DNA of 64,000 nucleotides from Leptospirillum sp037442005 (GCA_037442005.1 JBBIRA010000003.1:31971-95970), one strand, 5' to 3'. Shown: positions 51,998 to 61,636, counted from the stretch's first letter. Notes: generated by a model from the sequence alone, not told the origin. Made by a program: numbers and translations.

Positions 51998-53743
51998 TTA
52001 CTCTTCAGAACCTTGATCCTGGCTCTTCCGGCCCTTCTTACGGGCTGATTTCATCGCATCTTCCATGGCATTGACCGTTGGGGAAGGAGAAGCCGCTACA
52101 GGAGCTTCCGGTTCATACCCCTCGGGTGCCGGCTTGACGGAAAGACCGATCTTCCTTTCTGCCGCATCGAGCTTGATCACCCGAACAGGAATGGTTGCCC
52201 CCACCTGATAGGTCTGATCAAGACGTTGTCCGGACTCAATATCAACTTCACTGACATGAACAAGTCCTTCGACGCCTTCTGCCAGCTCAACAAAGAACCC
52301 GAAATCCATCACCTTGGTGATGACACCATCAACAGTGACTCCAACGGAAAACCGCTCAGGGATCTCTGTATCCCAAGGATCCTGGGAAAGCTGCTTAAAG
52401 CCAAGAGACAGACGCTGACGCTCTTTTTCAATTTTCAGAACAGCAACTTCGACCTTCTGTCCTTTTTTGAAGAGCTCAGACGGATGTCTGACGTGCTTGG
52501 TCCAGGACATATCCGAAATATGGATCAAGCCATCAATTCCCTCATCCAGCCCGACAAATGCGCCGAAGTCGGTCAAGCTCTTCACCTTTCCGGAAACGAC
52601 TGTCCCGACAGGATATCTTTCCTCTACGCTATCCCACGGATTCGGTCCAAGCTGCTTCAAACCAAGAGAAATCTTTCTGTTCTTCTCATCGATTTTCAGA
52701 ACGCGCGCTTCGACAACGTCTCCGACATTCATAATCTTGCTGGGATGCTTGACTTCATGATTCCAGCTCATCTCCGTCACATGCATCAGACCTTCGACTC
52801 CAGGTTCGATCTCAAGGAATGCGCCGTAATCCGTGATGGAGACAACTTTTGCAGCCACTTTGGAAAACTCAGGATATCTTGAGGCAACCAGCGTCCAGGG
52901 ATCCGCACTCAACTGCTTCAACCCGAGAGACACCCGACCAGTATCCCGGTCATGCTTCAAAACAATCACATTCAGCTTGTCACCAACATTCATCAGATCC
53001 TGAGGATTACTGACCCGACCCCATGACATATCGGTGATATGAAGGAGACCATCGATTCCGCCGAGATCAATAAAGGCACCATAGTCAGTAATGTTCTTGA
53101 CAATACCTTCAAGAACCTCACCTTCCTTCAGCGCATCCATCGTCACTTTCTTGCGGCGATCTCTCCACTCTTCCAGAAGAACGCGACGGGAAACAATGAT
53201 GTTTCCACGCTTCTTGTTCATCTTGATAATACGCACCTGGATTGTCTGTCCGATCAGCCGGTCCATGTCCCTTACAGGACGCAGATCGATCTGTGAACCA
53301 GGAAGAAACGCCTTGAGACCGACGTCAACAGTCATGCCACCCTTGATTCTGGCAACAACCTTGCCTTCCATGACATCACCACGATTGAAGCTCTCTTCAA
53401 TCGCATCCCAGACCTTCATTCTGTCCGCTTTTTCCTTGGACAGAACAAGATTTCCATGAAGATCTTCCCTCTCCTCAAGGTAGACATGGATGATATCATC
53501 GACCTTCAGGTTCTGGACCTCTTCATCAGAAAACTCGGATTTAGCAATGTGACCTTCAGACTTGTAACCGATATCAACCACCACTTCATTGGGGTAGATA
53601 TCAATCACACGCCCCTCGACGACGGAGCCTTCTTCCAGATTCCGGAGCGTCTCTGCATAAAGACTCTCCATCATTTCTGGTGTAAATTCGGATTCTTCAA
53701 CACTTACCTGAGGCTGCGCAACAACGTTTTGTTCTTTTGACAT
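51998..53743 (-). CDS. rpsA: 30S ribosomal protein S1
   Basis: 581 residues with six S1 OB-fold repeats. Examples are GRVIDIYPNEVVVDIGYKSE, GEVLEGIVKNITDYGAFIDL and GVTVDGVITKVMDFGFFVEL. The linkers ADPWTLVASRYPEF and NPWDSVEERYPVG are typical. It binds mRNA leaders at the 30S platform. ATG 53743 has a G6 stretch ~12 bases upstream. In-frame sequence back to 53794 is unlike S1. It has its own terminator and is divergent from the polymerase-like operon. The C-terminal ~40 residues are Ala/Pro/Lys-rich. Confidence 0.96.
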   Translation of the reverse strand: MSKEQNVVAQPQVSVEESEFTPEMMESLYAETLRNLEEGSVVEGRVIDIYPNEVVVDIGYKSEGHIAKSEFSDEEVQNLKVDDIIHVYLEEREDLHGNLVLSKEKADRMKVWDAIEESFNRGDVMEGKVVARIKGGMTVDVGLKAFLPGSQIDLRPVRDMDRLIGQTIQVRIIKMNKKRGNIIVSRRVLLEEWRDRRKKVTMDALKEGEVLEGIVKNITDYGAFIDLGGIDGLLHITDMSWGRVSNPQDLMNVGDKLNVIVLKHDRDTGRVSLGLKQLSADPWTLVASRYPEFSKVAAKVVSITDYGAFLEIEPGVEGLMHVTEMSWNHEVKHPSKIMNVGDVVEARVLKIDEKNRKISLGLKQLGPNPWDSVEERYPVGTVVSGKVKSLTDFGAFVGLDEGIDGLIHISDMSWTKHVRHPSELFKKGQKVEVAVLKIEKERQRLSLGFKQLSQDPWDTEIPERFSVGVTVDGVITKVMDFGFFVELAEGVEGLVHVSEVDIESGQRLDQTYQVGATIPVRVIKLDAAERKIGLSVKPAPEGYEPEAPVAASPSPTVNAMEDAMKSARKKGRKSQDQGSEE

Positions 53744-54067
53744 TCGAGATAAACCCCCCTGCTCGCCGCATTCTACGGCTTGGAATCTTTTCAATATATC
53801 CCAACTCAGCTGAAAAATAAAGTCCTTTTTTTACCGGCCGTTCCCTTCTTCAAAGCGTGGATGCCGGTCTCACCGGGTCTTCACTGTAACGCATCCCTCG
53901 TTTTCGGACCTCACGTCCACAAAACTACTTTTTAAATATTTAACAATTATTAATCAATTAAATCATTCAGATAGACGCTTGACAGAAAAATATTTATGGG
54001 CTAAAAATTTGTTGTATAAAAACACAACAACCCGGAGCCCTATGGCTCTATCCAAGGGACGCAGAAC
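53744..54067. other. Divergent region between rpsA and the polymerase-like operon, 324 bases
   Basis: A/T-rich around 53935-54030. It holds the plus-strand promoter at 53979-54007, a GTTGT/ACAAC hairpin at 54010-54028 and a GAGCC/GGCTC hairpin near 54035-54048 in the leader of the 54068 gene. The rpsA promoter must also lie here but was not pinned down. Confidence 0.5.
53979..54007 (+). promoter_or_regulatory. Promoter of the PolB-like operon
   Basis: A perfect TTGACA (53979-53984), a 17-base spacer and TAAAAA (54002-54007). A leader of ~55 bases with two small hairpins precedes the ATG at 54068. Confidence 0.6.
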
Positions 54068-54841
54068 ATGTCTCACGATGAAAAATTCTCACTCACAGAC
54101 TTACGTGAACTGATCCGGCGTACGGTACGCCGGAAAGGATTTATTTATTGGATTATTGCAGAAAGCGGGTGGCGAGCAGATCCCTTTCTGCTTTTTCCAC
54201 CGGGATCCATCCCGGAAAAAGAATGGCTGGAAGTCATGCGGAATCTTCTTGTCTGCAGGGGCTTTAACCAGGATCAGGTCAGAAACATGATCACCGGCCT
54301 TCCATCCTGTATCCGTGGCAGAGGAGCTCTTTCCATTTGTATTTACTCCGGCCCCGCCGCACGTTCAAGAAACTTTCCGCTGCTCACGACACCAAAAACG
54401 CTTGAAACACAGTTCCGGCAGATGCTGAAACAGCTTGATAACCCTGAATGCATCGCGTTCTCACTTCATCCGGAAAACCTTCGAATGATGACCGATGAGC
54501 GAGGACTTCACCGCTTCCGTCAGAAACTCACCCAATCATCTGATAACCATCAGCACACCCCGGAGGACACATCCATGGGCAAATCAACCCCTACTTTCAG
54601 AGAACTTGTCCGCCAAGAAGCACAGATATGGGGGCCCTACAAACATGCTCTGGCAAAACAGGAGAAAGTCCTTTTTGAAAAACTCTTCAACAAATCCCTT
54701 TTTCTCTCTCCTGCCGCAGGAGAGATGGCCGGGAAGAAGGACCCACTCACCATTATCCTGATGAACCTGATGGTTGAGATGGAAAATCGGATGGAACGGA
54801 TCGAGAACGAACTGCTCCATCATGATTCAGAAAATCGGTGA
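54068..54841 (+). CDS. Unknown protein coupled to the PolB-like polymerase
   Basis: 257 residues, no signal peptide or membrane segment. I do not recognise a family. The N-terminal part (~1-155) has LTDLRELIRRTVRRKGFIYW and GRGALSICIYSGPAARSRN. A Ser/His/Thr-rich linker follows, and the C-terminal part (~170-255) is helical and charged (FRELVRQEAQIWGPYKHAL; LMVEMENRMERIENELLHH), probably a coiled coil. AAGGGA nine bases upstream supports ATG 54068. Its stop overlaps the polymerase start by 4 bases, so the products probably work together. A DNA-related role is only an inference. Confidence 0.75.
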   Translation: MSHDEKFSLTDLRELIRRTVRRKGFIYWIIAESGWRADPFLLFPPGSIPEKEWLEVMRNLLVCRGFNQDQVRNMITGLPSCIRGRGALSICIYSGPAARSRNFPLLTTPKTLETQFRQMLKQLDNPECIAFSLHPENLRMMTDERGLHRFRQKLTQSSDNHQHTPEDTSMGKSTPTFRELVRQEAQIWGPYKHALAKQEKVLFEKLFNKSLFLSPAAGEMAGKKDPLTIILMNLMVEMENRMERIENELLHHDSENR

Positions 54842-56964
54842 CAGGATCCGTGGAAACAGAGTCCGGATACTTCTTTGACGCAACAGAGACAGAGCTCGGA
54901 ATTATCGCCTGGATCATTCCTTCCGGAGGAGGGAAGATCTTTTGTGTCCAGGATCGGTCGTTCACCCCTTCCATTCTGATCAGGGGCGAAGAAAAAAAAA
55001 TTCAGGTTTTTTTAAGGACACTTTCCCGGAACGAATCATCCATCATGGCCAGAGCGGCGCTCTGGCATGAGCTCTATCAGGGAAGCGTATCCTGCACAGA
55101 GGTTTCATTTCACAGCCCTGCTTCACTGCGGTACGCGCTGAAACAGATCAGTCACTACAAGGATCCATCCCTTTCTTTTTACAATATCGACCTCGATCCC
55201 CTACAACGCTATTTCTATACCAAAAATCTGTATCCCTTATGCCCGGTCCTCCTCAAGGAAGACGAATCCTCCGGCTATCAGCTGGAGATTCCCCCTGAAA
55301 ACACAGCCCCTCCTTGCGATCTCTCATCTCTGTCGATCCTTTCTATAGACCTCTCTCCGGACGGGATTGTCCTGCGGGAGGGATCGCAAGAAAGACTCCT
55401 CCAAGAATCCGGGCAGTCCCTTAAAAGACATCTGGAAAAACTCTTCCGCGAACAGGATCCGGACATCATTTTTTCCAGCGGTGGTGATCAGGAAATCTTT
55501 CCATTCTGTGCCAGGATCGGATTCAAAGAACCTCACCGCCCACACCCCGGCAAGACCGCAAAACGAGACCCCCGAAAGGAGGGTGTCCAGATGGACGGAC
55601 GCTGGCATTTGGACAAAAAAAGCTCTTTCTTCCTGAAAGAGTCCGGCGTAGAAGGGCTCCTTGAGGTCAGTCGTATTGCGAAAACAGATATCCATCGACT
55701 GGCACGATCAACCCCGGGAAATGCCATCTCATCCGCCCAGCTGGCTTTGGCATTTCAAAAAAAGATCCTGATCCCCTGGAAAAAAGACAGACTTGAGCAA
55801 TTCTCCACAGCGGAAGACCTCTTGAGAAAAGATCGCGGCGGCATGGTTCTCGTACCAAGAAGCGGAGTCCATAACAAGATTGCAGAAATTGATTTCTCCT
55901 CAATGTATCCCTCAATCATGGTCAGGAAAAACATTTCTCCGGAAACCATCAATCAATCCTGTTGTCCAGGAATTCCTGTCCCCAACAGTCCCCACCGGAT
56001 CTGCCACTGCCGAAAAGGGTTTATCCCCGAAGTTCTTGACCCTGTTCTCAAAAAAAGGCTAGAACTGAAACGATTAAAGAAGCTCCTGCCGGAAGGGCCG
56101 GAGCGAGAAAAAGTGGAATCCCGGCAAAAGGCCTTAAAGTGGCTGCTGGTCGTCTGCTTTGGCTATCTTGGATACCATCATGCCCGTTTCGGAAGCGTGG
56201 AAGCCCATGAATGCGTCACCGCCTGGGGACGGGAGACCCTTCTGCAGGCAAGAGATATCGTGGAAGAGTCCGGATACAGGGTGATCCATGGCATCGTTGA
56301 TGCGTTATGGTTTGGACCTGTTCATCCGGAGCAGACTTCACAGCTCGAACAGATGAACAAAACGATTCAAGAAAAAACAGAAATAGAGGTGACTCTTGAA
56401 GGAGTCTATGACTGGATTGCCTTTCCGCCGGGAGCGGCTGACCGGGAAAGGGGAAGCGCCACCCGGTACTTTGGAAAAATCTCCCCCGAAACGATCAAGG
56501 CACGCGGAATCCTCAGCAGACAAAAATCCACACCCCCGTTCATACGCGCACTTCAGGAAGATCTTTTAATGTTCATGGGAAAATTCCGGAGCGCAGAAGA
56601 GGTGAGCGATGCCGTTCCCGCGCTCTTTGAGCGCTCTCAGGAATGGATCTGGAAACTGACCGAGAGAAGGGTTCCCCTCTCTGACCTCCTGATCACGGTC
56701 CATCTATCCAAACCTCTTTCCGGATATCAAAAGATGACGGACTATGTTGTCGCAGCACAAAAAAGGGAAGGATCCAGAACAGATCAGTCTGCGGTAAAGT
56801 ACTGGCTCGCAGGAAGACAGTCCCATTACAGAGGGGATCATGTTGTCTCAGAAGGAAGCCAGGAAATCCCTGTCATTGATCTTCATGAATATGAGAAACT
56901 GGCGGAGAAAGCGATCATGGAACTCCTGTCCCCCTTTATTAAGCCCCCGGACATCCGCCGGTAA
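54838..56964 (+). CDS. Family B DNA polymerase homologue with degenerate catalytic motifs (PolB2-like)
   Basis: 708 residues. Motif A EIDFSSMYPSIM (350-361) is intact. Motif B is recognisable but altered (KALKWLLVVCFGYLGY, 431-446; usual Kx3NSxYG). Motif C reads HGIVDAL (484-490) where active enzymes have YGDTDSL, so one catalytic Asp is lost. Exonuclease motif I (SIDLSP, ~169) lacks its Glu. Four cysteines (C375, C376, C389, C391) lie between motifs A and B. This fits the inactivated PolB2-type polymerases known in archaea and some bacteria. Role unknown. ATG overlaps the 54068 gene stop. Confidence 0.85.
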   Translation: MTGSVETESGYFFDATETELGIIAWIIPSGGGKIFCVQDRSFTPSILIRGEEKKIQVFLRTLSRNESSIMARAALWHELYQGSVSCTEVSFHSPASLRYALKQISHYKDPSLSFYNIDLDPLQRYFYTKNLYPLCPVLLKEDESSGYQLEIPPENTAPPCDLSSLSILSIDLSPDGIVLREGSQERLLQESGQSLKRHLEKLFREQDPDIIFSSGGDQEIFPFCARIGFKEPHRPHPGKTAKRDPRKEGVQMDGRWHLDKKSSFFLKESGVEGLLEVSRIAKTDIHRLARSTPGNAISSAQLALAFQKKILIPWKKDRLEQFSTAEDLLRKDRGGMVLVPRSGVHNKIAEIDFSSMYPSIMVRKNISPETINQSCCPGIPVPNSPHRICHCRKGFIPEVLDPVLKKRLELKRLKKLLPEGPEREKVESRQKALKWLLVVCFGYLGYHHARFGSVEAHECVTAWGRETLLQARDIVEESGYRVIHGIVDALWFGPVHPEQTSQLEQMNKTIQEKTEIEVTLEGVYDWIAFPPGAADRERGSATRYFGKISPETIKARGILSRQKSTPPFIRALQEDLLMFMGKFRSAEEVSDAVPALFERSQEWIWKLTERRVPLSDLLITVHLSKPLSGYQKMTDYVVAAQKREGSRTDQSAVKYWLAGRQSHYRGDHVVSEGSQEIPVIDLHEYEKLAEKAIMELLSPFIKPPDIRR

Positions 56965-56977
56965 CATCAGAAAAAAA

Positions 56978-57220
56978 ATGAAAAATCCTGGTTCCAAAAT
57001 CGGGAAAGGGATGAAAACGGGAAGGAATCAATCTCACGATCCGGAGAGAGTGGATGCAACCGTTGAGGATTACTTGGGTCTCTCCCCTGAGAGATTCTTT
57101 TTCCACACCGGTTTTATTCTTAACGGACTCAGCCACTCCTTGAACAGATCAGACAGAAAGGGGGATGCGCACTCCTCCCCATCGCTCAAGAGGGAGACAT
57201 CCTGCGCAAGAGACCGATGA
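56978..57220 (+). CDS. Possible 80-residue protein between the PolB-like and methyltransferase-like genes
   Basis: A frame from ATG 56978 encodes a basic, Ser/Arg-rich protein with a central VEDYLGLSPERFFFHTGFIL segment. Its TGA (57218-57220) overlaps the ATG of the next gene as ATGA, like other couplings in this operon, which is the main support. The Shine-Dalgarno is weak (A-rich). No family recognised. It may be non-coding. Confidence 0.45.
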   Translation: MKNPGSKIGKGMKTGRNQSHDPERVDATVEDYLGLSPERFFFHTGFILNGLSHSLNRSDRKGDAHSSPSLKRETSCARDR

Positions 57221-57942
57221 CGCGGCCAATTTCTTCACTGCTTTACAGGATCCGGGTCATCTTCATCCTGGTTCTCTTTGGAGCACTCTGGAAAATCAAT
57301 ACATGGGATCCCCACCCTGTGATCGTGACAGTTCTGGACTTTCTGGGAGAAAACCAGGGAGGAACGATCCGTCTCGCCTATCTGGCTTCCATGCTTCTCT
57401 ACGCCGCGGGACTCTGGCTTCGTATTGCCGGAGCTTCCATTCTCGGCCCGGAAACGGTCTGGAAAGGAAATCCTTCCGCCCGCTCTCTCATCGAGTCAGG
57501 AGTCTACCAATCCATCCGTCACCCGATTCATCTGGGATCCATCCTGATCCTTCTCTCTCTCCTTCCGCTAAACTCCCCACCCTCCGCCGGAATCATCCTT
57601 TTTGTGGCAATCCCGTTCATCTTGTTCCTGGCATATCATGAAGACCAGTTCCTGAAAGACCGATTTCAGGATTTCCCGGCTTACAGGCAAAGAGTTCCGG
57701 GGTTCATTCCCCGACCGGGGACACTGGACCGTCTGATTTTTCCTTTTGACCCCGGACAACCCGGACGGATTTCCTCAGGAATCCGGTCCGAATTTTTCAA
57801 TCTCTCTTTTCTGGGAGGATTTGCGGGATTTGTCTGGAAAGGGAATACCCCGGCATTCTGGTGGGGAATGGCCCTCGGGGCGATCATCACGTTATTGGCG
57901 TTCCTGTTTTCTACCAAACAACAACCCTTGAGGAATTCATGA
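57217..57942 (+). CDS. Isoprenylcysteine/phospholipid methyltransferase-like membrane protein
   Basis: 241 residues with about six hydrophobic segments. GVYQSIRHPIHLGSILIL is the conserved RHPxxxG motif of ICMT/PEMT-type SAM-dependent membrane methyltransferases. EDQFLKDRFQDFPAYRQRVPGFIP matches the C-terminal E...L...F..Y..Y...V...IP pattern. Two further hydrophobic helices follow, longer than the minimal family. The substrate is unknown. It overlaps a SAM-hydrolase gene downstream by 4 bases. Confidence 0.8.
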   Translation: MTRPISSLLYRIRVIFILVLFGALWKINTWDPHPVIVTVLDFLGENQGGTIRLAYLASMLLYAAGLWLRIAGASILGPETVWKGNPSARSLIESGVYQSIRHPIHLGSILILLSLLPLNSPPSAGIILFVAIPFILFLAYHEDQFLKDRFQDFPAYRQRVPGFIPRPGTLDRLIFPFDPGQPGRISSGIRSEFFNLSFLGGFAGFVWKGNTPAFWWGMALGAIITLLAFLFSTKQQPLRNS

Positions 57943-58724
57943 AACCACTCATCACTCTATCGACTGACTTTGGCACCAAAGATCCCTATATCGCCGCTGT
58001 CAAGGGCGTCCTTCTGTCATCTCTCCCTGATGCAACGATTATCGACATTACCCATGAACTCGACGTCTTCAAGCCATGCAATGCGCTTCCCTTTCTCAAA
58101 GACAGCATCACCTGGTTTCCCGGACACAGCTTTCATCTGGTCATCGTCGACCCCGGCGTCGGATCTGACCGGATCCCTCTCCAGATTCTTTCTCCGTTTG
58201 GATGGATCTTTCTTCCTGACAACGGATTACCCTTTTTAATGAACCAGTGGTTTGAGGGGCTTTCCTTCAGAAAAATCCCACCGCAGGAAGACAAATACCC
58301 AAACAGGATCTCTCCAACCTTCCAGGCAAGGGACTTATTCGCGAAAGCGCTCATTGACCAGGCACAGTCTCCACAAGGAATCCCGTTGGGAACACCGCTC
58401 TCGCCCGATGCGCTGGTCAAACCTTCACGACCTCTCCCGCCGGGATTTTCCCGGGTCTGGAATATTGACCATTTTGGCAATGTCCTTTTGGGCCATCATA
58501 TCGAAGAACCGCCGGACTCCATCACGGTAACCGGCTTTCCCGTCCCCCTCCCCTTCGTCAGGTTCTACCAGGATGTTTCTGTCGGATCTCCGGGGATCCT
58601 GATCAACAGTTCCGGATGGCTTGAGATCTTCCAGCGGGAAGGATCGGCCCATCACCTCCTGAATATCAAAAAAGAAGATCTGGTCAGAATCACGATAACC
58701 GGAGGCCGGTTCAGAACCTTCTGA
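57939..58724 (+). CDS. SAM hydroxide adenosyltransferase (DUF62 family)
   Basis: 261 residues. LSTDFGTKDPYIAAVKGVLL, DITHEL, IVDPGVGS, LPDNGL, FQARDLFAKAL and IDHFGNVLL are the ordered motifs of DUF62, whose members hydrolyse SAM to adenosine and methionine. Usual FHGRD reads FQARD. ATG 57939 with TTGAGG upstream overlaps the methyltransferase-like stop. The physiological purpose of this family is unclear. It could control SAM level for the neighbouring methyltransferase (inference). Confidence 0.9.
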   Translation: MKPLITLSTDFGTKDPYIAAVKGVLLSSLPDATIIDITHELDVFKPCNALPFLKDSITWFPGHSFHLVIVDPGVGSDRIPLQILSPFGWIFLPDNGLPFLMNQWFEGLSFRKIPPQEDKYPNRISPTFQARDLFAKALIDQAQSPQGIPLGTPLSPDALVKPSRPLPPGFSRVWNIDHFGNVLLGHHIEEPPDSITVTGFPVPLPFVRFYQDVSVGSPGILINSSGWLEIFQREGSAHHLLNIKKEDLVRITITGGRFRTF

Positions 58725-58876
58725 AAAGATCACCCTGTTTGACAGACTTTCCCCCTGAAGAATAGAATCGAATTCGATAATCACTCTCACTGTTGTTTAA
58801 AAAGCCAGCAGGTTATTTCTATAAGAGACTTTAAAAAGCATTGGTGCGTTGAACACTTTCCAGGAGGAACTCATTC

Positions 58877-60481
58877 ATGAGCCAGTTTCGTTGGCCTTTT
58901 TTCCTGTCCGCTTTGGTCGCCTTTAATACCCTCTCGGTTTCTCCATACGCCCTTGCAGAAGAAACAGTCACTCTTTCCGGAAAAACCTTCCTTGAAAACA
59001 GGGGGAAGGTCGTTATCCGGCCCGTTTCCGACCACAATCAGACAGACCATGCCCGGGAAATACGGACAAAACTGAACGGTCACGGAGCTTTTTCCGTTCG
59101 AATCGCACGCTCTTCTTTCCCGGTACAGATCATTCTCCCGATCAGAACCAAAGGATCCTGCCCCTATCGTCCCGGCCACCCGTCGCTTTCCGCAGTCGTC
59201 CTGAATCCTTTTGAAAAAAGACCTGTAACGATCGGTGTTCTTTCCTCTCTCAGGGGAATTCATGGAACAACGAAAGTCTTCCGGTTCCTGACTTCAGGAA
59301 ACTCAAGGCAAGCGATCGGACAACGGGAAAAGGTTCTGGACCAGGGGATCCTCACCCTTCCCCCGTCCGGTATTTCGCCGGCACTGACCGGATGGGCCAT
59401 CGGGCAGGACCTGAGCGACGGAGTCGCAGATGGCCGCCTGAAGGGTCAACCGATCCCTCTGTGCACCAGTAATACCCCCGCCATTCTGGCAACAGTAAAA
59501 CTGACCCGGGCACTGCTGTCCAGCACTGATCAAAGGGACCAGAGACAATCCCGGATCATCGCCCTTGACCTGATCCGTCACCTGACTCGCATGGCTCTCC
59601 CGCTCGGGAAAGAGCGGAAAAATGGACCTCCCCTGTCAGTTCCCAGAGATTCTGGCGCACTGGTTTCTCTTTCGGATGGCAAGGTCGTTTCTATCGGTGG
59701 TGAAGCGGCAACAGGCATTGTCGGAACCGTTGAGGTCTTTCATCCCGAAACCGGCCACTGGGACAGGAGCATCCCTGACTACCCGCTTCCTCTCGCCTAT
59801 ACGGCCGCTGCGCCACTTCCGGATGGCGAAATCTTTATATCCGGTGGTTTTAACAGCAATGGCATTGTGAAAGAAGCCTATATCTACGCTCCTTCCACCC
59901 ATCGCTGGAAAGCGATTGCTCCCGATCCGGTCAGCCGCATGGGTGCCGTCACGGTGGCGCTCCCCAACGGAAACATCCTGGTGGTCGGCGGACAGTCCGA
60001 ATCGGGATTCCTTTCCTTGAATGAGGAATATTCGATCAGGACAGGAAAGTGGAAAACACTGCCTCCTGCACCCACCGCCCGCATGGGAGGAACCGGACTG
60101 CTTCTGGCTGATGGACGTATCCTTTTCATGGGAGGATTTGAATCCGAAAAAGGAATCTCCGGATCAGGAAATCTTTATGACCCCATGAAACAGACCTGGT
60201 CCAGGTCTATCAAGCCCGGTCCGGTCCCCCGACTGTACGCAACATCGCTTCTGCTGCCGGACGGAAACGTCCTCGTCGCCGATGGATTCAACCGGAGTGG
60301 CGTTCTGAACACACTCGAAATCTACGATCCCGCCAAGGACCAGTGGAACAACCGGATCAAAGCCGATCTGACCAGCAGAAAAGAACTCGGAGCATCACTG
60401 CTGCCGGACGGAACAGTGATGCTTGTGGGGGGAGAAGATGCCGGAGGAAACTCTGTTGGCGCGGTAACCTTCATTAAATAG
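58877..60481 (+). CDS. Secreted kelch-repeat beta-propeller protein
   Basis: 534 residues. A signal peptide (~1-27, ending ALAEE) is followed by an N-terminal domain of ~220 residues with no recognised family. Five or six kelch repeats follow from ~255, each with a GG after a strand and a conserved Trp: VVSIGGEAATG/TGHWDRS, IFISGGFNSNG/THRWKAI, ILVVGGQSES/TGKWKTL, ILFMGGFESEK/KQTWSRS, VLVADGFNRSG/KDQWNNR, VMLVGGED. Kelch propellers bind proteins or form galactose-oxidase-like folds. AGGAGG is ~10 bases before the ATG. 152 bases separate it from the SAM hydrolase. Confidence 0.85.
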   Translation: MSQFRWPFFLSALVAFNTLSVSPYALAEETVTLSGKTFLENRGKVVIRPVSDHNQTDHAREIRTKLNGHGAFSVRIARSSFPVQIILPIRTKGSCPYRPGHPSLSAVVLNPFEKRPVTIGVLSSLRGIHGTTKVFRFLTSGNSRQAIGQREKVLDQGILTLPPSGISPALTGWAIGQDLSDGVADGRLKGQPIPLCTSNTPAILATVKLTRALLSSTDQRDQRQSRIIALDLIRHLTRMALPLGKERKNGPPLSVPRDSGALVSLSDGKVVSIGGEAATGIVGTVEVFHPETGHWDRSIPDYPLPLAYTAAAPLPDGEIFISGGFNSNGIVKEAYIYAPSTHRWKAIAPDPVSRMGAVTVALPNGNILVVGGQSESGFLSLNEEYSIRTGKWKTLPPAPTARMGGTGLLLADGRILFMGGFESEKGISGSGNLYDPMKQTWSRSIKPGPVPRLYATSLLLPDGNVLVADGFNRSGVLNTLEIYDPAKDQWNNRIKADLTSRKELGASLLPDGTVMLVGGEDAGGNSVGAVTFIK

Positions 60482-60690
60482 ACCCGGGAAAATCCTTACA
60501 GCCCAAGCGCCTAACCCATCTTTCGGCTAAACCCCCGATTTATGATCCCAAAAGCCCGATTTTTGTGATTTTCAATCTCGTAAGTTGTTGATAAACGGAC
60601 TTTCCGCAAATCGATTTTCCACTTTTCTTAATTTTTTGGTGGCGTAGTCAAGTGGAGACCTGAGTCGCCCTTCCCCCAAAATGGTAAGAA

Positions 60691-61094
60691 TCAGGCATCA
60701 AAACTGTTGTAGTAGTAGGCCAGCCTGACCTTTGTCACGTTCAAGGCTCCCTGTGTCGTCCATTGACCGACATTCACCCGCATGTTGACCGTTCGGAACA
60801 GTCGTTCGACACGGCTGGTGGTTTTTCCCTCGAGACGATTTTCGATCGAGGTGAACATGTCGGCCTTGGCGTTCTCGAGGGACTGCTCCGAGTGATGGGC
60901 TCCCGTTTCCTTGCAATACGCGATGACATCTTCGAGTTCCGCTCTCTTCTGGGCGACCATGGATTTGATGACCTCGTCCTCCTCGACTCCGGAACGAATG
61001 GCGCAGATGTTGTGAACTTTTCCCAGGATGTGAACCCATTCCGGGTTTTTTCTTGCAACGGCTTTCCGATCCTTCCACAGCGTGTATTTAAGCT
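60691..61094 (-). pseudogene. Transposase remnant, C-terminal part
   Basis: The minus strand encodes ~134 residues ending SRVERLFRTVNMRV and GALNVTKVRLAYYYNSFDA. The basic, Arg-rich end with ERLFRTVN and GALNxxKxRLxxxYN resembles the C-termini of DDE transposases whose IS family I cannot name. Upstream it is interrupted at ~61095 by the 3' end of a group II intron. No N-terminal part or inverted repeats were found. Confidence 0.5.
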
Positions 61095-61135
61095 GTCGAG
61101 TAGCAGGAACCCATTGCTGGATCCCCGCCCTCCAG

Positions 61136-61169
61136 AAACCGGACATGAGAGTTTCCCCTCATCCGGCTT
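61136..61169 (-). ncRNA. Group II intron domain V
   Basis: A 34-base hairpin on the minus strand beginning AAGCCGGATGAGGGGAAAC and ending CATGTCCGGTTT. It has the AGC catalytic triad, a GAAA tetraloop and the 2-base bulge typical of domain V. It is followed by a domain VI-like stem. Confidence 0.8.
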
Positions 61170-61261
61170 GCGCCTTCTCGAAGGCCCGGCTCATCGCCGG
61201 ACCCGGTACAAACACGCTTTCTCGGGTCTGCTGTGTTCCTCATGAATCACCTGAGAGTCGG

Positions 61262-61624
61262 TCACGGTACAATATTGGGTTTCGAGCGTGACGTTCTTTC
61301 CTCGAAATACGTTGTCCATTTTGGATCGAACGGGTTCGCGTCCTTCTTGATCTTGACATGACGTTTGATGGGGGTGTCGGACGCTCTCGCGAGCACCGGT
61401 CCCTTCTTCTCCTCAGGATCTGTAAAAACCCAGTCCTGAGAGCCCCTCCTCAGGAAATATCGGGCCTTGATCCAGCCCTTTCCCTTATGGGGGTGACGTC
61501 TGCTCGCCCAGTTCCACAGCATTTTGTGAATTTCGTAATCGACTCGCGCAAAAGCGTCTTTGGCCACGTTGTGACAATGAAAATTGGACCACCCTCGAAT
61601 GATCGGGTTAAGACTCTCGATCAC
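61262..61624 (-). pseudogene. Group II intron maturase, C-terminal fragment
   Basis: 120 residues starting IESLNPIIRGWSNFHCHNVA, then FARVDYEIHKMLWNWASRRHP, GWIKARYF, and ANPFDPKWTTYFEERTS. This is the maturase X domain and the following tail of intron-encoded proteins. The upstream reverse transcriptase domain (about 300 residues, with YADD) is absent, so it cannot be functional for mobility. Confidence 0.88.
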
Positions 61625-61636
61625 CTGGTTCCGGGT

